27,546 nt of DNA from a virus, in the IMG/VR virus record IMGVR_UViG_3300042691_017909, positions 1-27,546 of that record; one strand, written 5' to 3'. The translations under genes and the position numbers were made by a program. Every line of letters begins with the position of its first letter. Positions within the stretch are counted from its first letter, which is position 1. The notes below the pieces were generated by a model. That model saw nothing but the letters and a program-made list of their open reading frames with translations, was not told where the DNA came from and ran no database searches. Of this stretch, positions 12,740 to 20,062 are shown one piece after another.

Positions 12740-14362
12740 TTATGATAATCTTAATTTTTGTGCTAAGTATGAAGCACCAGCTTCCCAATCTGAACCATTA
12801 TTTATATTTATATTTTCAATTGTAATTCCATTGCCTCCAGATAACATTTGTTTAGTTTGCCAATTAGGATAAATATCTGTCCCCTTTGGTAAATTAACTA
12901 ATTCAGGACCTCTCTCACCTACAATAGACAATCCCCCAGCAAAGTTTCTAGTTCCATCTGCGTTTTTTGGGATTGCCCCTTTAAAAAAGTTTCCTAATCC
13001 AGGTATATTTCCTAATCCTTTCATTTTATCCAAAATATCTGTTAAAGCTTTTGGCATTCTAATATTGCTTAAAGCATTGATCAATCCAAATACTGAATTT
13101 TTTACATCATTAAATCTATCTGAAATCCATCTTAATATATTTCCTAAAAATGTACCTTCAGCAGTTAATGTATCCCAATTTTTTACTAAAGCATACCCTA
13201 ATCCAGCTAAAACAGATAACCCAGTTATAATCCATCCTATTGGACCTGTAATAAATGCTAATGCTACTTTAAATCCTGTAGTAGCAACTGTAGCTACAGT
13301 TATTGCAGCGGTGTATAACCATACAGCTGTTCTTACAATTGTAAGTTGAGTTACAAAAGCTATTAAAACTCCAATCAATATATCTAATCCTATTTTGTTA
13401 TTATTATACCAATTAGTTAAAGCTTCAAATGATTGCCTTAAAGTTTCTATGGTAGTTATAACATAAGTTCTAATATCTGTTCCTACTTTAACCCAATCTA
13501 TAGATGCTAATCTTTCATTAAGATAATTAACTCCTTGCTGAACAAGAGATAATAAACTACCTTCTACAATAGTTCCATCTTCAGCAAGCCCTACTAGTCC
13601 AGCAGCCATATTGCTTATATTGTCCATCAAGGTTGAGAATGTACCGTTTAAAGTCTGCGCACCTCTATCCATTCCTTTATAGAATAATCCACCTTCTGAA
13701 GTAGCTGTTTTAAAAGCATCGGCTACCATCTCTGTAGTTATCTTTCCTTCTTCCATCTCTTTTTTAAGAGTTTTCATAGACTTTCCAGTCTTTTCAGATA
13801 TGATTTGTAATGGGTTAAATCCTTGGTTGATCATTTGTAGCAAATCCTGCCCCATTAATCTTCCTGTAGATTGTACCTGAGAGAATGCAAGTGTTAATCC
13901 AGCTAACTTTTCTTTATTCCCTAAAGATATATCCCCAAGCATTTTAAGATTTTTCTGGCTATCTTCTACAGATATTCCAAAAGATAACATTGTCTGAGTA
14001 GCTTTAGCTAAATCTCTAGTTTCAAATGGAGTAGTAGCACCCATCTTTTTAAGATCCATAAATACTTTTCTACCCTTTTCTGCACTTCCTGTAAGTGTTT
14101 CAAAACTAGTAGATAAGGATTGCAGTTCTCCAGCTGTTTTTACTCCAAAAGTTGCAAACCCAACCCCAGCTACTCCTATTATTTTACTAGCATTAAGAGC
14201 CGCAGTCCCTATCCCAGCAAATATTGCTCCTATTCTTTTTCCAGCATTATTAAGTCCACCAGTAAACCCATCTATTTTACCTTGTGCCTGTTGTAAACCT
14301 TTATTAAGACCTGAGAAGTCTCCATCAAATTGTGCTACTACTGCTCCTGCTGATAATGCCAT
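12740..14362 (-). CDS. Tape measure protein, 540 aa
   Basis: This is the tail length ruler. The N-terminal part has the tape-measure pattern GVKTAGELQSLSTSFETLTG, then MKKMGATTPFETRDLAKATQ-like residues (conserved TPF and LGN/LGD region MLGDISLGNKEKLAGL) and LMGQDLLQMINQGFNPLQ. The middle contains long hydrophobic helices (about residues 325-395, FVTQLTIVRTAVWLYTAAIT, GWIITGLSVLAGLGYALV), a common feature tied to membrane entry. The C-terminus carries a typical GGLSIVGERGPELVNLPKGT segment. With 540 residues and about 0.15 nm per residue, a tail near 80 nm is expected. A motif copy lies 26 nt before the start. Confidence 0.92.
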   Translation of the reverse strand: MALSAGAVVAQFDGDFSGLNKGLQQAQGKIDGFTGGLNNAGKRIGAIFAGIGTAALNASKIIGVAGVGFATFGVKTAGELQSLSTSFETLTGSAEKGRKVFMDLKKMGATTPFETRDLAKATQTMLSFGISVEDSQKNLKMLGDISLGNKEKLAGLTLAFSQVQSTGRLMGQDLLQMINQGFNPLQIISEKTGKSMKTLKKEMEEGKITTEMVADAFKTATSEGGLFYKGMDRGAQTLNGTFSTLMDNISNMAAGLVGLAEDGTIVEGSLLSLVQQGVNYLNERLASIDWVKVGTDIRTYVITTIETLRQSFEALTNWYNNNKIGLDILIGVLIAFVTQLTIVRTAVWLYTAAITVATVATTGFKVALAFITGPIGWIITGLSVLAGLGYALVKNWDTLTAEGTFLGNILRWISDRFNDVKNSVFGLINALSNIRMPKALTDILDKMKGLGNIPGLGNFFKGAIPKNADGTRNFAGGLSIVGERGPELVNLPKGTDIYPNWQTKQMLSGGNGITIENININNGSDWEAGASYLAQKLRLS

Positions 14363-14388
14363 ATATATGTTAATTTATTACTTATATC

Positions 14389-14403
14389 TTACCATCTGTT
14401 GCC
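14389..14403 (-). repeat. 15-bp motif GGCAACAGATGGTAA, copy 2
   Basis: This exact copy begins at the last base of the TAG stop of the tail chaperone frame and ends 26 nt before the tape measure start. It is followed by GATATAAGTAATAAA. Confidence 0.9.
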
Positions 14404-15052
14404 TATCTACTCCCTAGCAGTCCCTTTAATCTATTTAAATTCTTCTCTATATCTTGCGGTTTTGCCTGTTTATTTTCTAGCTTCATCTTAATCTTTTTAA
14501 ACTCATTAGGTAACTTTCTAGCTTCACTTGCTTTTATATGTGGATTAGTTGCAATAGCTAATAATATCTCATATTTAGAAATTTCATCTACCGCTTTAAT
14601 CTTTTGTCTTTTCTGAGTTTGTTTATAAAAAAACAATGCCTCTGGGATAGTCAATTGCATTGTCTCTTGTTTTGAATACGAATAGTTATGAGCCATAAAC
14701 TCATAAGTAAAAGTCATCAAGCTAGGAGGATATTTATCTATTTCTGGCTCTGAAACTTTTGGCTGATCTTGGTAAATAAACCCAATAGTTCTTGTACTCC
14801 ATTAGCTTCTAAAATGTCATCTATTAACTTAGTCAATTCTACAAGACTCATTTCTTTGATTTGCTCTTCTGTGTAAGTTTTTCCACTTAAAGTAACTAAT
14901 ACTGGGATAGCCTTTTCAAGATTGCTTAATGTAACTCTCATAGTTGATTCTGCTACATTTTGTGGATCTATTTGTGAGGCTAACTCAAGAATTGGTTGTA
15001 ATTCCTGAGTTAATTCTAATACTTGTGATATTGTTAATGCTTTAATTGCCAT
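14403..15052 (-). CDS. Tail assembly chaperone G-T fusion by -1 frameshift
   Basis: The upstream chaperone frame (15052-14738) and the downstream frame (to 14403) overlap in the -1 relation, and the downstream frame stays open back past a canonical slippery heptamer GGGTTTA (minus strand, 14783-14777) read as TTG GGT TTA. Slipping to GGG TTT continues into IYQDQPKVSEPEIDKYPPS and then the ATG-led T region MTFTYEFMAHNYSYSKQETM, giving a fusion of about 216 residues. Such G/GT products coat the tape measure protein and are conserved just upstream of it in siphoviruses. A separate start at 14717 (ATG) for the T part is also possible. The site and frames are seen; use of the shift is inferred. 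Confidence 0.75.
14738..15052 (-). CDS. Tail assembly chaperone (G-like), 104 aa
   Basis: This small, mainly helical acidic protein (ISQVLELTQELQPILELASQ, LSNLEKAIPVLVTLSGKTYT, MSLVELTKLIDDILEANGV) lies between the major tail protein and the tape measure, the fixed position of gpG-type chaperones. The unshifted product ends KISQKFQSQK at a TAG. The gene contains the frameshift site near codon 90. It starts 8 bp after the major tail protein stop, in an aattATG context. Confidence 0.8.
   Translation of the reverse strand: MAIKALTISQVLELTQELQPILELASQIDPQNVAESTMRVTLSNLEKAIPVLVTLSGKTYTEEQIKEMSLVELTKLIDDILEANGVQELLGLFTKISQKFQSQK
14777..14783 (-). promoter_or_regulatory. Slippery site GGGTTTA for -1 frameshift
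   Basis: The heptamer has the X XXY YYZ form (G GGT TTA) in the zero frame of the G chaperone and lies 37 nt before its stop, the usual arrangement for phage G/GT frameshifting. Confidence 0.7.
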
Positions 15053-15060
15053 AATTTAGA

Positions 15061-15558
15061 TTAAGCAGGTGTTCCTATATATCCTAGTATACCATCTGTA
15101 TTTGTGGCGTCAATAAGAGCCATAAATTCTACTTCTATTTGGCTTCTGTCATTTGAGAATGATACTTCAATTGTTTCAGATGATACAACTGCTTTGTGTA
15201 AAGTTATATCTGACCCAGTATTGCTTCCTTTAATAATTGGGTGAATAACTAATTTCTTAGCCAATGCTCTAGTTGAAGCTCCTACTACTTCTCCAATCTT
15301 TAATTTTCCTCCAGCTGTATCTGCTGTTTGTACTATGTTTTGTAATACTGAGAAGCTATATTCTGACATAGGAACGGTAACTTTTAATTGTCGTCCTACC
15401 TCAATCATATCATAAGGGGTTTCTACTCCATAAGTATCAGATGATTGCATAACTCTCTGAGTTATAACCTCTAATCTTACTTCTCCTTCAGTCTCACCTA
15501 AAGATGTTCCTCCCCAAGTGACTGTAGCGTATCCAACATTGATGTCTTGTAATGCCAT
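15061..15558 (-). CDS. Major tail protein, 165 aa
   Basis: The protein is short and beta-rich with no membrane segment. The N-terminus INVGYATVTWGGTSLGETEG, the middle VGRQLKVTVPMSEYSFSVLQ and the end DRSQIEVEFMALIDATNTDG fit the tail-tube fold found in siphovirus major tail proteins, in which strands stack into hexameric rings. Position between the tail terminator and the tail chaperones supports this. A copy of the 15-bp motif lies 28 nt before the start, which would suit independent strong expression of a tube subunit needed in high number. Confidence 0.85.
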   Translation of the reverse strand: MALQDINVGYATVTWGGTSLGETEGEVRLEVITQRVMQSSDTYGVETPYDMIEVGRQLKVTVPMSEYSFSVLQNIVQTADTAGGKLKIGEVVGASTRALAKKLVIHPIIKGSNTGSDITLHKAVVSSETIEVSFSNDRSQIEVEFMALIDATNTDGILGYIGTPA

Positions 15559-15586
15559 ATTCGTATAAATTAATTATATTCTTATC

Positions 15587-15601
15587 TTACCATCTGTTGC
15601 C
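15587..15601 (-). repeat. 15-bp motif GGCAACAGATGGTAA, copy 3
   Basis: This exact copy overlaps the TAG stop of the tail terminator gene by one base and ends 28 nt before the major tail protein start. It is followed by GATAAGAATATAATTAAT. Confidence 0.9.
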
Positions 15602-15978
15602 TAATTTTTTATCTCAAGCACATAATTACCTGTAAACACTGCTCTACCTGTCTCATCCTCCCCTATATCTGTAGGTTCTTGCAAGGCAAATACAGTATAT
15701 ATTTCAGTGCTTCCCATTGTAATTTTATACAATTGATGTAGTAGATCATATATTTGATAAGCTAACTGCTGTGCTGTTTCGTAATTAGTATTTCTAACCA
15801 AAACTTGTATAGTAGGTTTGATCACATCAAGATATGTAGTAGGCTCTACACCTCCTGATTGAAATATACCAACACAATTATCTACATTGGCAGGTAAAGT
15901 TCCTATGAATAAGTTAGTCCCAGCTGTTAAACTTGTATTGCTATCTATATATGTAGTTATATCTGTAAGTAGTGTCAT
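15601..15978 (-). CDS. Tail terminator / Minor_capsid_3-like protein, 125 aa
   Basis: The pattern LLTDITTYIDSNTSLTAGTN, FIGTLPANVDNCVGIFQSGG, KPTIQVLVRNTNYETAQQLA and YQIYDLLHQL fits the phage minor capsid protein 3 family, which acts as the tail terminator ring that caps the tail and joins it to the head. The stop and start of neighbours overlap (its ATG overlaps the TGA of the upstream gene by ATGA), showing a tight head-tail joining operon with the adaptor, closure and gp10-like genes. Confidence 0.8.
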   Translation of the reverse strand: MTLLTDITTYIDSNTSLTAGTNLFIGTLPANVDNCVGIFQSGGVEPTTYLDVIKPTIQVLVRNTNYETAQQLAYQIYDLLHQLYKITMGSTEIYTVFALQEPTDIGEDETGRAVFTGNYVLEIKN

Positions 15979-16355
15979 AGTTTTTTCTTTAATTCACTTG
16001 CTAATACTTCTTTTGCTACTTTATTCCAAGTGCTAATATTTTCTTTTAATGGATTTTCTAAATATTTACTTTTTCTACCATTGCTCCAATTCCTGACTAC
16101 TCTTGTCCCATCTCTTCTCATTCCTTCGTGTTGATACATTGCATACTTTGTATCATATCCTGTAAGCCAATACTGACCTTCTCGTCTAAAGAAACCTGAT
16201 TGAGATAATCTTCCACTAGCAAAAGGTACTACATATCTAGATAATCTAAGTAATTCCCCAGCACATATTCTTCCCCATTCATCTATAGGATTTATAGTCT
16301 GAAGTTTTTTTAAATTACTAGATAAAGTATTTTTTTTAATTCTAACACTAGACAT
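15975..16355 (-). CDS. HK97 gp10-like / Minor_capsid_2-like protein, 126 aa
   Basis: This basic protein carries the gp10-like pattern: ICAGELLRLSRYVVPFASGR followed by LSQSGFF, then a Tyr/Asp strand (YWLTGYDTKYAMYQHEGM) near the middle and a Lys-rich C-terminal helix (VAKEVLASELKKKL). Proteins of this type are tail completion or head-tail joining factors. It overlaps the head closure gene by 8 bp and the tail terminator gene by 4 bp, the usual order for these three genes. Confidence 0.78.
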   Translation of the reverse strand: MSSVRIKKNTLSSNLKKLQTINPIDEWGRICAGELLRLSRYVVPFASGRLSQSGFFRREGQYWLTGYDTKYAMYQHEGMRRDGTRVVRNWSNGRKSKYLENPLKENISTWNKVAKEVLASELKKKL

Positions 16356-16665
16356 ACTTTTGGCATAATAGCTTCTTATGATGGACTTCTCCTAATCTTT
16401 CTTTAAATAATTGTACTTCTATAACTCTAAAAGTAAATCCATCTGCTGTAATTGTATCATCTACTGCTACTACCACATCTGGATATACCCATACCTCTAC
16501 ATCATAGTCTAAAGGTTTGGCTTGCAATCCTCTATCTTCTCTGTTTACATATACAACTCTAGCATCTATTGTAGAAGCTGTAGTAGTTGACTTTCCATAT
16601 TTGTCATAGGCAGTCCTTTTATTTAATTGTATCCCCTGATTTAAATATCTGGATAAATGGATCAT
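16348..16665 (-). CDS. Head closure / Minor_capsid_1-like protein, 105 aa
   Basis: A small beta-rich protein has the pattern QLNKRTAYDKYGKSTTTAST, DARVVYVNREDRGLQ, DVEVWVYPDVVVAVDDTITA and FRVIEVQLFKE, like the phage minor capsid protein 1 / head-closure (head-tail stopper) family, which seals DNA in the filled head. It begins 2 bp after the connector gene and overlaps the gp10-like gene. Length is usual for the family. The family name is from recall. Confidence 0.75.
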   Translation of the reverse strand: MIHLSRYLNQGIQLNKRTAYDKYGKSTTTASTIDARVVYVNREDRGLQAKPLDYDVEVWVYPDVVVAVDDTITADGFTFRVIEVQLFKERLGEVHHKKLLCQKYV

Positions 16666-16667
16666 AT

Positions 16668-17393
16668 CTAGTATGTTATATAACCTGTAGTGTCAATTAA
16701 TCCTGCTAAGGCTTGACTTGCTACTGGTGAAAATGGCAATCCTCCTATTAAAGCAAATCTTACACTATCCATTCCATATGTTTCAGATAAATCTCCTATT
16801 CTATATGAACTTACACCTGTAATTATGTTCATAATGTCTTCATCTCGGTATAATGATAAGAAATAAGCTTGTTCCATTTGAGCGTGTTTAATCTTCTTAT
16901 CTACTGGAGCTATAAATGCTACTTGACTGGTTGTATCTAATGGAGTAGTCCAAGCTAATACTGTTGCTGTTCCTGTTGAACTAGTCCAATCTGTAATAGC
17001 TCTTATCTGTCCTCTTCCTGTTCCTTCTCTAACTACAACTGCTCCCCCATTCAAAACATCATCTCCTAAATATTGTTGGTTAGCTAATTGTAAAATTGAT
17101 ACTGTAGTACTAGTTGCACTACTTACATTGCCATAGTATATCTTATCTATATTAACTCTTGGAAAGGCTAAATTTTGCTCTCTACGATAGTCTTTATCTG
17201 TATCATATACTTCATATCCCTTATATCTTAAATCATTCATCTGTAAAGCGGCTTGTTTTAAGAAGTTTTCTTTTTGAGCAGTTGAACCATTCCAAGAGGC
17301 ATAATTCTTTTTACTAGCAAGATAAGCATCTGCTTCAGCTACAGTTACATAGGAGTCTTGATCTGGATGAGATAATATTGTGTTTAATGCCAT
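16668..17393 (-). CDS. Head-tail connector / DnaT-like adaptor protein, 241 aa
   Basis: The N-terminus DSYVTVAEADAYLASKKNYA, followed by helices with WNGSTAQKENFLKQAALQMN and a later LAFPR, is the typical start of phage DnaT-like/gp6-type adaptor proteins that sit under the portal. The middle (about residues 90-165) is a Thr/Ser/Ala beta insert (GGAVVVREGTGRGQIRAITD, TATVLAWTTPLD) that is not part of the short adaptor and may be a decorating domain. The last part (KHAQMEQAYFLSLYRDEDI) is helical. A copy of the 15-bp motif precedes it by 26 nt. Confidence 0.78.
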   Translation of the reverse strand: MALNTILSHPDQDSYVTVAEADAYLASKKNYASWNGSTAQKENFLKQAALQMNDLRYKGYEVYDTDKDYRREQNLAFPRVNIDKIYYGNVSSATSTTVSILQLANQQYLGDDVLNGGAVVVREGTGRGQIRAITDWTSSTGTATVLAWTTPLDTTSQVAFIAPVDKKIKHAQMEQAYFLSLYRDEDIMNIITGVSSYRIGDLSETYGMDSVRFALIGGLPFSPVASQALAGLIDTTGYITY

Positions 17394-17411
17394 AATCTTA
17401 TAGTTTTATTA

Positions 17412-18392
17412 CTATAAGTTTACCATCTGTTGCCTTATCTCATTATATGATTTCCTTAAACTAAACTGACTAGCATACTCTGACCGCTCCTTATCTAATC
17501 CCCTTCTAAATTGACCTCTTTCCATTTTCCAATCATTGAAAGCCTGTCTCATCTGCTTCCTTAATGACTTAATTCTAGGCTCATACCATAATCCTAAATC
17601 GTGCTGGTCATAATCCTGCCTATAATATACAGCTTTACTCATATCACAGCCTATCTCATAGCAATATCTCTCATCAAAGTATTCAGCTATTCCGTGTGCA
17701 TTAGGAATTATGACTGGTGAGCCTACATTCATAGCTTCAAGTGGTGTCATTCCAAAACCTTCTCCTCTAGATGGGAATACAAAGCAATCGTGACTAGCTA
17801 ATAAGTCTACTAACTGCTCTGGAGTGTAATCTTCTATAATAGACTCTATATTTAAGTTCATATAGGGATAATTATTGCCTCCAATCCCCTTAACTGTTAA
17901 TTTCACCCATTCATCTTGATGAAACTCTTGGGTAAAAGCATCTACTACAATATCAAAGCCTTTTCTAAAGTCAAAAGCATTATAGTGAAGAAATCTAAAC
18001 ACTCTATTTTCTGGTCTTGGTCTGTAAGTATATAAATCTGTATCTATTCCGTGTGGAATAACTATACTATCTATTCCAAATTGATTATAGAATATATCTC
18101 TTGCAAACTTGCTTGGAGTTATAAGTAAATCTAATTGTTTGATATAATCCTCCCAATCAGGTGGACATTTTGTCGATTCAAACATAAAATAACCTATTTT
18201 TTTTTTACATCCATCTAACATTGGCACTTGTGGTGGTTGATAATATAAGAAACCTACATCTTGCCCTTTATTTTTGGTCTCTAAGACTATTTCTTTATCT
18301 TCTTGGCTAATTCTATACCAAGTGTTAGCTACATTGCCAAAACCTCCTATTTTAGTCTTAAGTGGGGGAGTAGCATAGTATATTGATTTCAT
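17412..18392 (-). CDS. GT4-family glycosyltransferase, 326 aa
   Basis: This is a GT-B fold glycosyltransferase. The N-terminal acceptor domain starts MKSIYYATPPLKTKIGGFGN; the C-terminal donor domain has FRKGFDIVVDAF (about residues 142-153) and the E-x7-E motif in SRGEGFGMTPLEAMNVGSP (E211 and E219) that binds the nucleotide-sugar. It sits between the major capsid and adaptor genes, an unusual place, with a terminator and a promoter just upstream, so it is an inserted cassette. Its last codons (RQQMVNL) are made of the 15-bp motif, which overlaps the gene end. A ten-A run encodes KKK at 63-65. Likely targets are capsid or cell-surface glycans. Confidence 0.87.
   Translation of the reverse strand: MKSIYYATPPLKTKIGGFGNVANTWYRISQEDKEIVLETKNKGQDVGFLYYQPPQVPMLDGCKKKIGYFMFESTKCPPDWEDYIKQLDLLITPSKFARDIFYNQFGIDSIVIPHGIDTDLYTYRPRPENRVFRFLHYNAFDFRKGFDIVVDAFTQEFHQDEWVKLTVKGIGGNNYPYMNLNIESIIEDYTPEQLVDLLASHDCFVFPSRGEGFGMTPLEAMNVGSPVIIPNAHGIAEYFDERYCYEIGCDMSKAVYYRQDYDQHDLGLWYEPRIKSLRKQMRQAFNDWKMERGQFRRGLDKERSEYASQFSLRKSYNEIRQQMVNL
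17420..17434 (-). repeat. 15-bp motif GGCAACAGATGGTAA, copy 4
   Basis: This exact copy lies inside the 3' end of the glycosyltransferase gene, where it is translated in a frame giving RQQMV, and ends 26 nt before the adaptor start. It is followed by ACTTATAGTAATAAA. Confidence 0.9.
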
Positions 18393-18419
18393 AGTTTTGT
18401 ACTTGATAATTACATTTTA

Positions 18420-18448
18420 ATTATAAACTAAAAAGAGCTATATTTCAA
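18420..18448 (-). promoter_or_regulatory. Candidate promoter of the glycosyltransferase
   Basis: On the minus strand TTGAAA (18443-18448) and TATAAT (18420-18425) are 17 bp apart. The -35 box lies inside the loop and stem of the terminator that ends the capsid transcript, and the -10 box lies about 28 nt before the glycosyltransferase ATG. Confidence 0.6.
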
Positions 18449-18454
18449 GCTCTT
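18433..18454 (-). terminator. Intrinsic terminator after the major capsid gene
   Basis: On the minus strand AAGAGCT and AGCTCTT form a 7-bp stem with an eight-base loop, followed by TTTAG (with the stem's own TT). It can attenuate the transcript between the major capsid protein and the glycosyltransferase. Confidence 0.7.
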
Positions 18455-18480
18455 AATAGTAGGTGAGTAGTATAAAAGAA

Positions 18481-19383
18481 TTAGACTTCTTTTAGAGCTA
18501 CTGCTAATCCTTGTCTCATTATAGATACACCATAAAGGATTTCAGCTCTTGCAAACATTCCTCCTTGTGCAGCATCATATCCCATAGTCAATCTTAGAGA
18601 TAATCCTGTTTCTGGATCATTGTATACTCCTTGTTTTACTCCAAGTCCATCTCCATCAACTGGAAGTGGTCTTACAGCTAATCCAAAAGCATCTCTGTGG
18701 AAAGCCATATTGTATTTTCTTACTGGGCTTCCTCCTGATTGGATTAATTGGGTCTCAAAGATACTCATTCCAGCTACTTGTGGTAAGTTAGCAGTTTCAG
18801 CTACATTTCCACCAAAGTTTAATACTTTGTTGATATCATCATCTTTCAATAAGTCAGCATATTTGCTAGCAGATACAGCATAGATGAAAGGTCCTTCAAC
18901 TGGAGCTTTGTTTCCAACTAAAGTTTCTCTTAATGATACAATATCATCATAGTGTGCAGTTGTTTCATCTTTAGTATTGCTTAAAGATAATCCAAGAGTA
19001 GCAATAGAAACATCTACATCTTTCAAAACTGAATGGATAGCTTCATTGATATATCCTTGTAATACATCTGGACGAGCTAGGCTTCTTCCTAAGTCTGTAA
19101 TAAGAACAGTCTTGTGCTTGTGTTGATTAAGAGTAATTGTAATATCACTGTCAGCAGGTCCTGTGTAAGCATAAGCAGATCCATCTACTTTAGTATCAGC
19201 AGTTCCTAAGTCTCCTAAGAAACCAACTTTTACAGCTTCTCCAAAAGCTCTAACATCGTTTGAGAAATCTACATTTACGAATCGTGAAATTCCTCTTCTT
19301 TCTTTTAAGGTCTCCATAGCGGTTGCAGCAGCAACTGTAGGGATGAATGAGTCAAGTAATGACTTTGTTATTTCATTGGCCAT
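18481..19383 (-). CDS. Major capsid protein, 300 aa
   Basis: The length, position after the scaffold and composition fit a HK97-fold major capsid protein of the P22 coat-like type. It has an N-terminal helix (EITKSLLDSFIPTVAAATAM), a long beta region (GDLGTADTKVDGSAYAYTGP, DSDITITLNQHKHKTVLITD), a helical spine segment (YINEAIHSVLKDVDVSIATL), a P-domain-like part with YAVSASKYADLLKDDDINKV, and a C-terminal LRLTMGYDAAQGGMFARAEI strand. There is no protease or zinc motif. The gene starts 14 bp after the scaffold stop in an aatATG context and is followed by a terminator. Confidence 0.85.
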   Translation of the reverse strand: MANEITKSLLDSFIPTVAAATAMETLKERRGISRFVNVDFSNDVRAFGEAVKVGFLGDLGTADTKVDGSAYAYTGPADSDITITLNQHKHKTVLITDLGRSLARPDVLQGYINEAIHSVLKDVDVSIATLGLSLSNTKDETTAHYDDIVSLRETLVGNKAPVEGPFIYAVSASKYADLLKDDDINKVLNFGGNVAETANLPQVAGMSIFETQLIQSGGSPVRKYNMAFHRDAFGLAVRPLPVDGDGLGVKQGVYNDPETGLSLRLTMGYDAAQGGMFARAEILYGVSIMRQGLAVALKEV

Positions 19384-19397
19384 ATTGGTAATTTAAT

Positions 19398-19991
19398 TTA
19401 TTGTCCTATTAATATTCGTCCTTCTTTCTTAGCTTCAGTTATAGCTTGTATATTCTTAGCCACAAAATCTGAATCCTTCAATTGTGATTCCTTAAATATA
19501 ACACCAGTTGAGCTTGAGGAGTTTCCTCCATTAGCATTCCCAGCATTGCTAGTTGTCTCAGCTTTGAAAAGATAAGGCATTTCGGTCTTGATACGAGAAA
19601 GTTCTGATGTAAGTCCTGTGATGTTAACCTCACCTGTTTCATCAGTCACATTATCAGTGTCTATAAACTTCATAACTGCTTTTAAGTCGTGAGGATTATA
19701 CTTTACTGCTTCCTGTATTAGAGATTTTTCAAGATTGCTTTGTCTATATCTGTTTTGTATATCTTTAAGCTCCTGTTCTCTGGCCTCTGCAAGTTGTTTC
19801 CAGTTGCCTTGTTCCTCAGCAATTTTGGTTTCGAATTCTGCTAGCTTAGCTGCAGTTTCTTTGTATTTCTTATTAACCTCGTCAAACCTTGATTTTGGAA
19901 TTTGGATTTCTTGTTTTGTCTCTTCTACTTTGGTTTCAGTAGTTGTATCTTGAGTGGTTTCGCTCTCCAGCGGTGTTGTATCCTCTGCCAT
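19398..19991 (-). CDS. Scaffolding protein, 197 aa
   Basis: An acidic, Thr/Glu-rich disordered N-terminus (EDTTPLESETTQDTTTETKV) is followed by a long coiled coil (about residues 34-90, NKKYKETAAKLAEFETKIAE and EAREQELKDIQNRYRQS), then a short domain and a Gly/Asn/Ser linker (NAGNANGGNSSSSTG). This is the usual layout of phage capsid scaffolds, which fold the procapsid and then leave. It lies immediately upstream of the major capsid gene. A copy of the 15-bp motif precedes it by 56 nt, the longest such distance, with a less AT-rich leader (about 19995-20047) in between. Confidence 0.8.
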   Translation of the reverse strand: MAEDTTPLESETTQDTTTETKVEETKQEIQIPKSRFDEVNKKYKETAAKLAEFETKIAEEQGNWKQLAEAREQELKDIQNRYRQSNLEKSLIQEAVKYNPHDLKAVMKFIDTDNVTDETGEVNITGLTSELSRIKTEMPYLFKAETTSNAGNANGGNSSSSTGVIFKESQLKDSDFVAKNIQAITEAKKEGRILIGQ

Positions 19992-20047
19992 ATTTATGCA
20001 AATTATGTTGATAACATCCGTATCGTGGATGATCCGTTAAGGCTATA

Positions 20048-20062
20048 TTACCATCTGTTGCC
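20048..20062 (-). repeat. 15-bp motif GGCAACAGATGGTAA, copy 5
   Basis: This exact copy overlaps the last base of the TAG stop of the MuF-type gene and lies 56 nt before the scaffold start. Unlike the others it is followed by TATAGCCTTAACGGATCATC, which is more GC-rich and partly palindromic (GGATGATCC-like on the plus strand, 20026-20034). Confidence 0.88.

Noticed and set aside
15083-15096. Possible seventh copy of the 15-bp motif (ATACCATCTGT) inside the major tail gene
   Set aside because: It matches only about ten bases, is inside coding sequence far from a gene start, and is explained by the codons for Thr-Asp-Gly.
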